Origin: Pyrenochaeta sp. MPI-SDFR-AT-0127
Lineage: Eukaryota > Ascomycota > Dothideomycetes > Pleosporales > Cucurbitariaceae
Reading direction: 5' to 3'
DNA: 64,000 nt
NCBI GenBank assembly: GCA_020747015.1
Contig: JAGTJM010000024.1
Span: 473,987 to 537,986, forward strand
Shown here: piece after piece, positions 53,792-63,623 of the stretch
Layout of the letters: each line of letters opens with the position of its first letter
Numbering within the stretch: position 1 is the first letter of the stretch
Made by a program: the position numbers and the translations under genes
The notes under the pieces: model-generated
What the model saw: only the letters and a program-made list of their open reading frames with translations
Database searches by the model: none
What the model was told of the DNA's origin: nothing

Positions 53792-55663
53792 ATGAACCCC
53801 TCTAATGGCTCTTCCCTGTCGACATCCAAGAGCAACTCGACATTGCGCCCGAGGACGCGCAGGCTGATCTCGGTTGAGGACGACATCTATGCGACGGATG
53901 GGAGCGAGGGCGGTCTGAGCAGGAGCGGATCAAGGACCGCCTCGAGGAATGCATCTCCCACTCCGCCCTCATTCCCTGGCGTGGCTTCCTCGTCGCGTCT
54001 CAACGTCACCTCGAATCCGACGTCCTCCTTCATGAGGTCTGCGAGCGCACAATCTCCAAAGCATTCCCGCAGCACATTGAAGCCGTTGTCTGGGATATGG
54101 GGGAACTCGTGGTCGGCGATCCAAGGGATTGCAGCAAACGTCATGGGCAATGACGAGGCATCGTTGGATGCCAGCAGCGCACGGAGACGAAGGCCGCTGC
54201 ATGGGCGGCGTACATCTACCAGCGTACCGCCGCCAAAACAATGGGGTCCCGCAGGCGCCGGCTCGCACGTAGGGGCCGGAACAAACGAGGAACGAGATGC
54301 CATGGTTCGGGCAATGAAGCGCAAGGACCTCTTGACTGCCAACGAGCACCTAGTGCCCGACTCGGTAGGTCGCATAAAACGCAGAAACTCAGACGAGCGA
54401 ATGAGTGCTTCGGCACCTCCAAGCGAGAACGAAGACCGTGATGCTCTTGTGTACGTTCACCAAGTACGGCCACAGGATACGCTAGCTGGACTCAGCATCA
54501 AGTACAACTGCCAGCAGGCTGTGCTGCGCAAGTCGAATCGCATGTGGCCGAACGATAGCGTACAAACGAAAAAGACCGTAGTGCTACCAGTAGATGCCTG
54601 TGGAGTGAAGGGACGCCCGGTACAAGGGCCGGAGACCCTCCCAGACGTAGATTTGTTGATGGGAGAGTTTGGAGATAGCTCGAATTGCAAAACACCTACT
54701 ACGGAGACAAATGGCCTCCCCAATGGCTGGTCTACCCCGAGGCAAAGAGATACGGAAACCACCTCCGTTCTGTCATCCCACCCAGACTCAGAACCACCCT
54801 GGAAACACGACTCGTGGGTCCTCCTACCTAACGATAAACAACCCACCCAAATCGGTCGCATGCCACGCAAGGCACTCGGCTTCTTTCCTCCTGCAAGACG
54901 GAAATCGCTCACCTACTCGGATGCATCTACACCTCGAGCATCTATCGATTTACCACGCTCATCAACGTCTACAAACCCAATCACGAGTTCTCCGTCACAA
55001 CCCGCTCGACCACGTGCCTCTAGCAATCTTTCCACAATGTCAAGTCATAGCCGCCAACGCAGTACATCAGAAAAGGCATGGGGACTACATGGCCCGGGTG
55101 GCGTAGGTACACTGGGCAGAAACGTCCGAAGCCCTGGACCCGCGCAAGACCCTTTGAACAAAAACTTCGCTCAATACCTACCCAGTATGGCCCCACCGCC
55201 GGGCCAGGAGTATTTCACACCGTGGGCGCCGAGCCTGCTGGATGCAGGTGCAGGAACGTCAAGCCAGTACGGAGGTCCTGGAGCAATAACACCAATCAAT
55301 GGGACAGGAATGGATCTTCAGGAAATTGGTGGTGCGATTGAGGGCTGGATGAGAAAGGTCGGTACTCAAGCGCAGAAGATCTTGACCGAGCCAGGGACGC
55401 CTGGTCAAGGCAGACGGAGTGCTGTGCCGGTTCTTGGAGCGGTGGGTGGTGACTTGGGCGATCTTATCGAACTTCAAGATGATGCATTTGAGATCGGTGA
55501 CGATGAACGCGATCGTGGAAGATCAAGAACAGACGAGATTCTCATGTCAACAAGTGAGCAGTCTATCTCGAGAACAGCCCAGCAGTACCAAAGTGCGAGA
55601 CCAGACTTCAACCTCGTACTGAGAGACAGAGGCCGGAAAGGAGATGGCGGCAAGAAGGATTGA
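53792..55663 (+). CDS. intracellular LysM-domain protein
   Basis: Single exon, 623 residues from ATG 53792. It has no signal peptide, so it is not a secreted chitin-binding LysM effector. One LysM module lies at about 221-267 ('YVHQVRPQDTLAGLSIKYNC', then 'LRKSNRMWPNDSVQTKKTVV'), flanked by long disordered regions rich in Ser, Pro and Arg. A basic run RRRRPLHGRR lies near residue 131. The C-terminal part has an ordered segment 'MDLQEIGGAIEGWMRKVGTQ' and an acidic 'LGDLIELQDDAFEIGDDE'. It resembles the LYSMD family of intracellular proteins. Function unknown. Confidence 0.85.
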   Translation: MNPSNGSSLSTSKSNSTLRPRTRRLISVEDDIYATDGSEGGLSRSGSRTASRNASPTPPSFPGVASSSRLNVTSNPTSSFMRSASAQSPKHSRSTLKPLSGIWGNSWSAIQGIAANVMGNDEASLDASSARRRRPLHGRRTSTSVPPPKQWGPAGAGSHVGAGTNEERDAMVRAMKRKDLLTANEHLVPDSVGRIKRRNSDERMSASAPPSENEDRDALVYVHQVRPQDTLAGLSIKYNCQQAVLRKSNRMWPNDSVQTKKTVVLPVDACGVKGRPVQGPETLPDVDLLMGEFGDSSNCKTPTTETNGLPNGWSTPRQRDTETTSVLSSHPDSEPPWKHDSWVLLPNDKQPTQIGRMPRKALGFFPPARRKSLTYSDASTPRASIDLPRSSTSTNPITSSPSQPARPRASSNLSTMSSHSRQRSTSEKAWGLHGPGGVGTLGRNVRSPGPAQDPLNKNFAQYLPSMAPPPGQEYFTPWAPSLLDAGAGTSSQYGGPGAITPINGTGMDLQEIGGAIEGWMRKVGTQAQKILTEPGTPGQGRRSAVPVLGAVGGDLGDLIELQDDAFEIGDDERDRGRSRTDEILMSTSEQSISRTAQQYQSARPDFNLVLRDRGRKGDGGKKD

Positions 55664-56110
55664 TTGCCCTTGAGGGAAGCCTGGGACTGGATATTGGCGT
55701 TTTGGTCTGCATGTATTGAAACCATAGCAGTTTGTATTTGGCTGTTGAAGCGTTATGGCGAAGTTTGTGCGTCCTAAGAGGGCATCAAGTATTTGAAACA
55801 AGATCATCTGCACACGCAGTTACCAAGCCATCCACCACCTACAGTTCATTGGCACATAGACGTCCAGGCACCATGGCCTTACGATGTATGCTTAACCTTG
55901 ATTCGACAGATGTCGATCGCACACCAAGATCTAGCTGATATCAAGAGCCAATGCTGTGTGCGACCGTGCGCCTCCGTGCGCCTCCGCGCAGAACTACCAA
56001 TATCTCGGAACAGGAACAGGCATTGTTTTCATCTTCTCAAGGTGCAACAATTGAATTCGCCTGGTTACTCTCTACATCCTTTGAATGAGCTTTAGCTGTA
56101 AAGGGCCCAT
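55664..56110. other. intergenic, nothing seen
   Basis: 447 bp between two plus-strand genes. A short direct duplication GTGCGCCTCC occurs around 55965-55986. No other structure. Confidence 0.45.
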
Positions 56111-58392
56111 ATGTCGGTGATATGTGCATTTGGCAGGTCACTTGCTCGGCGGTTTGGATCGGCACAGCTTACCGCTGAACTCAAACCGAACCTCTGCAGA
56201 TGCCTCAGTACGACACCAACTCGCTTGTTCCCCTCCGACCCCACTTCAACACAAGCTTCCCAGCGTTTGTCAAAGACGGCCCTACAGCCAAGCACAAGAG
56301 CAAAATCATACCCGAACAGGAAATCAAGGCAGCCCTTCTCTACCATGCATCGCTCCCCCGCAGCGATGCTCACCAAGCCAATGACGGACCCTAACATCAC
56401 CATCAAGACGCCCAGAGATCCAAACACTTTGTCAAACTACCACAACTTTGCTACCAGGCATACGAGTGTCGACTTTGACATCGATTTCGAGAAGAAGCGG
56501 TTGTATGGTTCCGTGACGCTGACGCTTGAGAGCTTGACAGATGAGGATGTCAAGGATATTGTGCTAGATAGCAGGTACGTCAAATCAAACCGAAACATAG
56601 AGATTTAGAGGTGAAGATGTCTTGGGCCCGCCCAACGTCAATCTGAGTTTTGGCGGCTCAATGTGAGCTTGATTCGACTGAGCTGACAACGGGCAGTTTC
56701 TTAGATATCTCCGTCGTGGAAGTTGACGGCAAGAGCGCAAAGTTCAATGTTGGAGGCCGTATAGAGCCATATGGCACTCCTCTGACTATCACAATCCCAT
56801 CAAGTGTACCCAAAGGCAAGAGTATCAATGTCGAGATCAAGGTTGCGACGACCGACAAGTGTACCGCTCTCCAATGGTTAACGCCTGCTCAAACCTCTAA
56901 CAAGAAGCATCCGTACATGTTCTCCCAGTGTCAAGCAATTCATGCTCGCTCTGTGTTCCCCTGCCAAGATACTCCGGACGTCAAGTCGACTTTCAGCTTC
57001 GCTCTGCGCTCCCCGTTACCCGTCCTAGCTTCAGGACTGCCAACTGGAGCTAGCGAGTACCAAGCGCCAAAGAAAGATGGCGAACAGGGGACTCTGAAGT
57101 ACACATTCGAACAGAATGTTCCAATCACCTCGTACCTCTTTGCTGTTGCAAGTGGCGATCTGGCATGTGCTAGTGTTGGTCCTCGTAGCACCGTTTGGTC
57201 AGGCCCTGAAGAACTTCTCGACTGCAAGCGCGAGCTTGACGGCGAGATTGAGCCCTTCATGAAAGCTCTTGAGTCGATTGTCTCGCCCACCTATCAATGG
57301 ACACAATACAACATCCTCATTTTACCGCCCTCCTTCCCGTATGGTGGCATGGAGAATCCCGTCTGGACATACGCAACGCCATCTATTATCTCAGGCGATA
57401 AGCAGAACATTGATGTCATCGCGCATGAGCTTTCGCATTCATGGTCTGGCAATTTAGTCAGCGCAGGAAGCTGGGAGCATTTCTGGCTAAACGAGGGATG
57501 GACAACGTACCTGGAGCGCCGCATTGCGGGAGCTCTTCATGGCGAAGCACATCGTCACTTCTCTGCCATCATCGGCTGGAAGGCGCTCGAGGAAAGCATT
57601 GAGCGTTTCGGCAAAGAGCATCCATACACTCAGCTCGTCATTGATCTCAAGGGCCAGGACCCAGACGATGCTTTCTCCTCGATTCCTTATGAGAAGGGCT
57701 TCCATGCACTTTATCAATTCGAGTTGCTGCTCGGAAAGGACAAATGGGACTCTTTCATCCCGCACTACTTCGACACATTCAAAAACAAGAGCCTGGATAG
57801 TTATGAATTCAAGAGCTGTTTGATCGATTTCTTCGCAAAGGACTCGGAAGCGAACAAGAAGTTGGAGGAGTTTGACTGGGACAAGCTGTTCTATGCGCCC
57901 GGATACCCGCCAAAGCCAGACTTTGACCAGACAATGGTCAAATCGTGCTATGAACTTGCCGACAAATGGCATTCACTTCTCTCTAATTCCTCTTCTTCCG
58001 ACTTTAAACCAAAGGAGACGGATATCAAAGACTGGGTCTCAAACCAGTCTGTCGTTTTCCTCGAGAAGCTGCAGTCATATGCCGAGAAGTTTTCGCCTGA
58101 GAATGTGCACTTGCTCGGTGCAACGTACGGATATGACTCTACGCAAAACATTGAAGTCCTCTCGCGGTATCTAAACATCGGCTTGATGGCGAAGGCACCA
58201 GAGACGTACCAGCCGAGTGCAGACTTACTTGGTAGAATTGGCAGGATGAAGTTTGTCCGACCCATGTACAGGCTGCTTGAGCAAGCAGACCGTGATTTGG
58301 CAGTCAAGACATTTGAGAAGAATAAGGACTTCTACCATCCAATTTGCAGACAGATGGTTGAGAAGGATTTATTTGGGGATGAGAAGAAGTAG
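56111..58392 (+). CDS. leukotriene-A4-hydrolase-type M1 aminopeptidase
   Basis: Bifunctional zinc aminopeptidase/epoxide hydrolase family. 719 residues from exons 56111-56574 and 56697-58392; the 122-base intron restores 'IVLDSSFLDISVVEVDGK'. Active-site blocks: 'PYGGMENPVWTYATPS' (GGMEN), the zinc motif HELSH at residue 398 ('VIAHELSHSWSGNLV') and the third ligand in 'WLNEGWTTYLERRI'. The C-terminal helical domain ends 'MVEKDLFGDEKK'. Compared with yeast Lap2 the first 90 residues are extra and look like a mitochondrial presequence ('FGRSLARRFG', 'LCRCLSTTPTRLF'), while ATGs at residues 79, 86 and 91 could start a cytosolic form. Confidence 0.93.
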
Positions 58393-58862
58393 GGAATCCG
58401 ATATTGCATCCATTGAGCACACAGAATAGGCCTGAAGACTACAGACACGGAGATATGTTCTTCCAATTAGTTGAAGAGAAAAGTCAAATATTGTGATCAA
58501 AAAGAGAAGAGGTTGATAGGATGAACAAAACCATTTCGAACCATGATTAGTGTCATGTGTATCCATCGATTCTCGTATGATCCTTCTCCTTGTGTGCTTG
58601 TTGAGATTGTTGAACCTCTGTGAACTATTTCTTCACAAGCCTCTTCAATCTTCTCGGCTTGATAACTATAAACGACGAGCTCGGCACGACGACCGACGAG
58701 AATCGGTCGAGCGCCCGACACGATGCCACAATGCACCGTGTCGAGGCGAGCCTTACCCCACCGGGATACCCGAACAAGGCATCTCCGCCTTATTCTCCGG
58801 CGCCCTCCCCTCAATTCATCCGCGCTGACATCATTTAACCATCCCTTCTCCCACCTGCAATA
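58393..58862. other. intergenic, nothing seen
   Basis: 470 bp between two plus-strand genes; AT-rich at the left, then the promoter of the small gene. No ORF supported. Confidence 0.45.
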
Positions 58863-59222
58863 ATGGCACCTCCCAAACGCGCATTATTTTCTCTCAACCT
58901 CGATTCGGACGCAGACCACGTATACCAACGCGTCAACGAGCACTCTGACCAAGGCACCGACAAAGTCAAGATTTTAGAGACCAGGGGCCCCACGACTGCA
59001 CACTCGGACTTGAAGTTTGTCACCAAGCCGTTTGAGAACTTGGTCAATCGCACGGTTGACGGCGTCATCGAGGGAACGGGCAAGAAAGTGCACAGCGCAG
59101 AGGGAGAACTTACATACTCGAGCGAACGGTCTGAGAGGAAAGAGAACAGAAGCCGCGTCAACGTTGTGAGCAAGACGAAGAGAAGGAATATCGAGAACAA
59201 GTACGATACGAGCGAACTTTAG
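58863..59222 (+). CDS. small hypothetical protein
   Basis: Single exon, 119 residues, charged and soluble: 'PPKRALFSLNLDSDADHVYQ', 'LKFVTKPFENLVNRTVDGVI', then a basic tail 'SRVNVVSKTKRRNIENKYD'. No domain recognised. It ends only 43 bp before the start of the RpiB-type gene on the same strand, which is tight for fungal genes. The ATG context (AATAATGGCACC) is good. Confidence 0.65.
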   Translation: MAPPKRALFSLNLDSDADHVYQRVNEHSDQGTDKVKILETRGPTTAHSDLKFVTKPFENLVNRTVDGVIEGTGKKVHSAEGELTYSSERSERKENRSRVNVVSKTKRRNIENKYDTSEL

Positions 59223-59265
59223 ACATTTAAAAACAGTACTCTACTCTTCCTTCCAATCTTGCACC

Positions 59266-59784
59266 ATGTCGAACGAACAGGCCCCGCTGAGAATAGCAAT
59301 TGGCTGCGATGACGCAGGTGTGTCGTACAAGAAGGCCATCATCAAGGATCTCGAGGCCGACAAGCGGGTCGCGAGCGTAACGGACGTCGGTGTGCCAGAG
59401 AACTCGGACAAGACGGCGTATCCACACATTGCCGTCGACGCGGCAAAGTTGGTGGCAGAGGGCAAGGCAGACCGCGCGGTGCTGATCTGCGGAACTGGCT
59501 TGGGTGTCGCCATCTCAGCCAACAAGGTCCCTGGCATCAGGGCCGTCACGGCACATGACTCTTTCTCCGTCGAGCGCGCCATTTTATCCAACGATGCGCA
59601 GGTGCTGTGCATGGGCGAGCGTGTTATCGGTATTGAGCTGGCGAGACGTCTGGTTAAGGAGTGGCTGGGCTATCGATTCGATAAGAGCAGTGCGAGTGCG
59701 AAGAAGGTCGAGGCTATTATGGAGCATGAGAGGCAGAACTATGCTGGACTTGTTGCGGATCAGGGGAAGGGCAATAGCTGTTAG
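59266..59784 (+). CDS. RpiB/LacAB-type sugar-phosphate isomerase
   Basis: 172 residues, single exon. Members interconvert ribose 5-phosphate and ribulose 5-phosphate, or related tetrose or hexose phosphates. Motifs: 'LRIAIGCDDAGVSYKKAI' (the usual GxDHAG has Asp-Asp here), the catalytic Cys75 in 'VLICGTGLGVAISANK', 'GIRAVTAHDSFSVERAILSN' with His97, and 'VLCMGERVIGIELARRLVKE'. Fungal RpiB-like proteins were probably gained from bacteria; some are erythrulose-phosphate isomerases in erythritol use, so the substrate is open. Fungal cells also carry RpiA-type enzymes, so this need not be the main pentose-phosphate isomerase. Confidence 0.92.
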   Translation: MSNEQAPLRIAIGCDDAGVSYKKAIIKDLEADKRVASVTDVGVPENSDKTAYPHIAVDAAKLVAEGKADRAVLICGTGLGVAISANKVPGIRAVTAHDSFSVERAILSNDAQVLCMGERVIGIELARRLVKEWLGYRFDKSSASAKKVEAIMEHERQNYAGLVADQGKGNSC

Positions 59785-59971
59785 AATGTTACGTCTTTTC
59801 CAACATGTCTGAGATTCTAGGTGTTGTCTTCGATTGGGTAATAAAAAAGCGTAAGCATAGTCTCATTAAAACATCATTCATTATACTTTCACAAACAAAA
59901 GTGCTTGGTCAATCGAGTCTTCTGCTCCGCAAGCTTCGAATATCTTTCGAGCATTGATAAATTTCCTTCAT

Positions 59972-60655
59972 TCAATACCCAAACTCCCAAATATCCTTCT
60001 GCCAACCCTCGGTCAACCTCTCATCAGCGCCATATTTCTCCTGCCACTCTGTAAACCCACCCCGTAGAACATAAACCTTTTGTTTCTTCTTCGCCCGCTG
60101 CTCCGCTCCAACGTCAGCCTCCTTCTGCACTTCTCCCTCCCCCTCCTTGACCTCCCTTTTACTCTCGACCCCACTCCCCGGATCCAGTCGCTGCTTCTCC
60201 CTCAAATAGCGCAGCGCCGCACTCGGCCCCCGCTGCTGGCTCAGCGCACAGTGAAACACAACGACGTCTTTGTCCCTGAGCGTGCGCACGAGCTCGGGGG
60301 TCTTGTAGTCGAGCTCGTTGCTGGGGAGCCATGTGGACCCGCGGATATGGCCGCCGATGTGGTCGCTGTCGCGGACGTCGACGACGGCGAGGGAAGGCGG
60401 CAGCGAGGATGAGGGGGACGAGGATTGTGCTTTCTGTATGTCCTGCGCGAGCTCTTCTCTGCTGATGAATTGCAGGTCGGAGAGGGAGATGTTGGACATT
60501 TTGGACGGGCGGTTGGACGTCGGGTTGCGGTGTTGGTGGGTGTAGACGTGGTTTAGGTCCATGCAACGAAGGGTGTGTTGTGCTCGTACAAGGTTTGGAG
60601 GTACTGTTTGGAAGATGGATACTGCGATTGAGGTGTGCAGGAGCAAAGGTCGCAT
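59972..60655 (-). CDS. Cdc25/Ych1-type rhodanese phosphatase or arsenate reductase-like protein
   Basis: Single exon, 227 codons from ATG 60655; ATG 60499 (MSNISLSDLQF, 175 residues) begins right before the conserved domain and is the likely start in a cytosolic form. Rhodanese fold: 'LAVVDVRDSDHIGGHIRGST', active-site loop 'VVFHCALSQQRGPSAALRYL' (HCX5R, as in Ych1 and arsenate reductase Acr2), and 'VYVLRGGFTEWQEKYG' at the end. A low-complexity Glu/Lys insertion sits between the loop and the last strand. The longer start adds a hydrophobic N terminus ('PLLLHTSIAVSIFQT') that might be a targeting signal. Activity (phosphatase, arsenate or sulfur transfer) is not settled by sequence. Confidence 0.88.
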   Translation of the reverse strand: MRPLLLHTSIAVSIFQTVPPNLVRAQHTLRCMDLNHVYTHQHRNPTSNRPSKMSNISLSDLQFISREELAQDIQKAQSSSPSSSLPPSLAVVDVRDSDHIGGHIRGSTWLPSNELDYKTPELVRTLRDKDVVVFHCALSQQRGPSAALRYLREKQRLDPGSGVESKREVKEGEGEVQKEADVGAEQRAKKKQKVYVLRGGFTEWQEKYGADERLTEGWQKDIWEFGY

Positions 60656-61066
60656 ATGCTGAGGTGGGTTTAAGGTAGCGCGTCACGGAATAAGAAAGTA
60701 TAGTTTGGTGGGTTGGCGGGGCACGCGTGGGGGACTATGGCGCGAGAGCACGTGGAAGTTATCCTGCTTGTCGATCGGTATCATGAATAGATGAGGGTGG
60801 CTATAGTTAGTGAATGACAGGGCAATTGAGAGTTTAAGCTATGGGACGATGGGCTGCATTCAAGATTCACGCACTCTTGCTTCTGTTTCAACAGAACCTT
60901 TGATATCTCATAGCTAGCTCGTACATGATGCTCCTAATAGCACGCAAACACATTCGCTTCTTCAATGCCATGTAAAGGAACGACACAGGTATAGTACATT
61001 CAGTCAAGTCAAGTCAACGCGCCAAACACCTTCCGGAGAACCCTCGTGAACATTCTTTCTTCCACC
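60656..61066. other. intergenic, nothing seen
   Basis: 411 bp between two minus-strand genes. No ORF, repeat or RNA gene supported. Confidence 0.45.
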
Positions 61067-63304
61067 TCAATCATGCTTAGCACCTGCATTCCCACTTCCC
61101 ATTCCACCGAGCAAACCATCCTTCTCCCCCAGTTGGAAGAATGCTCCTGTATTTCCGAATCCTCGTCTTCTGCTTCTTGACTTGCCGAAGAGTACCACTG
61201 CCGTGAAGAAACCAACAACCATGCCTAATGCAATAAAGGGGTGATTACCGCAGAATTGGCGAGTAGAGAGATAGAGACCCATGAAGCGTCCTGTCGTAGA
61301 CTTGGGTGTGATCTTTGGGGGCTTGGAAGTGACTTTGCCAATGGTTTCGAGAATCGAGGTGCGTGACGGGCGGATGGGTTCACCAGAGATGGTAGTGTCC
61401 CAGTAACGGCGGTTCTACAGGGGTCAATATGGGTAGGTAATCACGGTAGGAACAAACTTACATCTTCATCATTAATAATCACCCTCTCGCCTTCCTTGAC
61501 ATCAACGCCATATGTAGTCTTGATCCAGCGCTCCCAGAAGACGCCATCAACCCACGCAAAGCCAACCTGTGTGCGCTCGATTTCATCCATGTCGATACGG
61601 ATGGTCTTTGCATTTCGCAGGGCTCTTTGGTCATCCTTGTCCTCTGCCTCCTCAATGCGCAGCTGCTTAGCGTCGCGAAGTTCTTGTCGCTCGAGCTGGA
61701 ATGCGATTTCCTGCTTGTCGATCCACTCCAGCGCTGCACTCTTCATCTCACGCTTAGAGAGGATGAACTCGTCAGAGCGCTCGCGGCTCAATATACCCAA
61801 TACAACAAGCTTGCCGTCCATGATCTCGCGGGCGTTGGAAGCTACCAGTTCCGGCACGATGGGCAGCCAGACGGACTTCATCCAGGTCAGAACCTTTCTG
61901 GGATCGCGCATTTCCTTTGGTGTCGATGGCGGGTAGTATGTTGGTTTCCCATCTCGCGAGACCATTAAGCGTGGCCATGTAGAGATCTTGTAGCGATCAA
62001 ACAACGCCTTGTCATTCGTCTTGACCAACTTGGCGTGACCAACGAGGCTGAGAGTAAGCCGTTCCAAGGCCTGGAAGTCCTCAGAAGTGGTAGCATGATC
62101 GTAGAAGTAGACGAAGATGACTTCTTCAGTCTCTTCCATCTTCTTGAAAGCCTCAGCGTCGACATCAGGAACACCACCGCCAATCTCCGTTACTTTCTCA
62201 GCGTAATCCAGCAAGTCGCCCAATCCGCGAAGACCTTCGTATTCGATGCGCTCGCCGCCGCGGAAAAAGAGCATGGTTGGATAGCCTCTGACATGCGCAT
62301 CCTTGCAGAGCCTCTTTTCGACATCGCAGTTGACCTCTCCAATGTTCAGTTTTCCTTGCATTTGGCGCGCTAGGCTGTTCCAGCTTGGAGCCAAAGCCTG
62401 GCAGTGATGGCACCAAGGCGCATAGAATTTGATAAACCAGGGGTCAAGCGTGTTGGTGACGACCTTTTGGAACTTCTCAGCAGTGAGCACTTCTACGACA
62501 CCGGATGGGTTCGCGTTTGAGGTAGGCTTTGCCTTTGCCTTTGCCGGTGTCGGCTTAGCCGCCTTGGTAGGAGTGCTCTTTACTATTGAGCTGAGGGCCT
62601 TCTTTTCATCCGCATCTGCCTTTTCCTTTTCCTTGACAACCTCCTGGGTATCTGGGCCAGTTTCAACAGATTTTGCCCCCGCTTTGGGCAGTTTGGGACC
62701 ACCCTCTTTCCGAGATCCGGGACGGATAGTCTCTAGAAGCTCTTCGACCCATTTGCTCATAGCCTTCATATCTTTGGCGCCTCTTTCTCTCTGCAGCTCT
62801 TTCCCATCCTTGAAGTATACCATGGAAGGGTAGCTCTGAACGTCATGCGCATTGCACACATCTGCAAACGCAATGCAGTCTACTTTGGCAAACTTGAAGT
62901 CGTAGTATCTTGTAAAGGAGTTTAGCGAATCGGCGTCGCCATCATCTTTTGTGGCGATCGGTTTCGATGTGTAGTAGAACTCGTATGCAGTCTGGTATGT
63001 TGGCTTAAAGTGCATGCAATGCGGACACTTTGGCGAGAAGAACTCTACTATCCTGGTTGCAGTCAGTAAAGCTATAGAAATCCGTATGCGATCGGGCGTA
63101 CCAGTTGCCCTTGCTGATCTCCTTGTCGATGTTGTGCTGTCCCAACTCTATCATCGGTGGCACTGTCTGGCCATTGAATATGGTGTCTGGGACCTTATCG
63201 TCCCAGTCATCGTCCGCGTCTGGCTTCGCCGCGCTCGGCGCCTCGGCTGCAAATGTGGTAGCAATCGTCGCCAGCGACAGGAGTGAAAAGAATATGGAGC
63301 GCAT
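61067..63304 (-). CDS. membrane-anchored protein disulfide isomerase
   Basis: Thiol-disulfide oxidoreductase of the ER, 713 residues, exons 63304-63102, 63052-61462 and 61414-61067. Signal peptide 1-19 (MRSIFFSLLSLATIATTFA). Two active thioredoxin domains: CPHC at Cys77-Cys80 ('EFFSPKCPHCMHF', made by splicing) and CHHC at Cys282-Cys285 ('FYAPWCHHCQALAPSW'), parted by a Lys/Ala/Thr-rich linker. A third thioredoxin-like segment near 370-450 lacks CxxC. One membrane helix at about 657-676 ('HPFIALGMVVGFFTAVVLFG') is followed by RSRRRG and a Gly-rich cytosolic tail, so it is type I with no HDEL. The layout recalls fungal TMX-like PDIs. Divergent from the complex I gene. Confidence 0.92.
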
Positions 63305-63623
63305 TGCGACGGATGTGGCGGATTGCCGCTGAGAGGCAGCAGTCCTCTGTGGAGGGATGTGCGGAGATATTACTGCCCTGGCGAACTCGTAAGGGCGTGA
63401 TACTGGTCCGCAAGGGAGGTCAAGGTATCACCAAAAGCGCGGGTGCTGGAGGGGCTGTTGTTGCGACAGGAGCCACATCTCGAAAGGCGCATCCGAGTCC
63501 CTGAGATGACAGGGATGTCTTTCGCCGTCTCCGCAGAGCTTGGCAAGCGCAACTTAACATTCACGACATCACCACTGCACCCACCCATTGCGCCGCCACC
63601 CCACACTCACGACTCCCGCAACC
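63305..63623. promoter_or_regulatory. divergent promoter, PDI / complex I subunit
   Basis: 319 bp between two starts facing apart. No ORF supported. Confidence 0.45.

Noticed and set aside
53887..54375. 162-codon minus-strand ORF
   Set aside because: Antisense shadow of the LysM gene.
57487..57972. 161-codon minus-strand ORF
   Set aside because: Antisense shadow of the aminopeptidase gene, which is strongly conserved on the plus strand.
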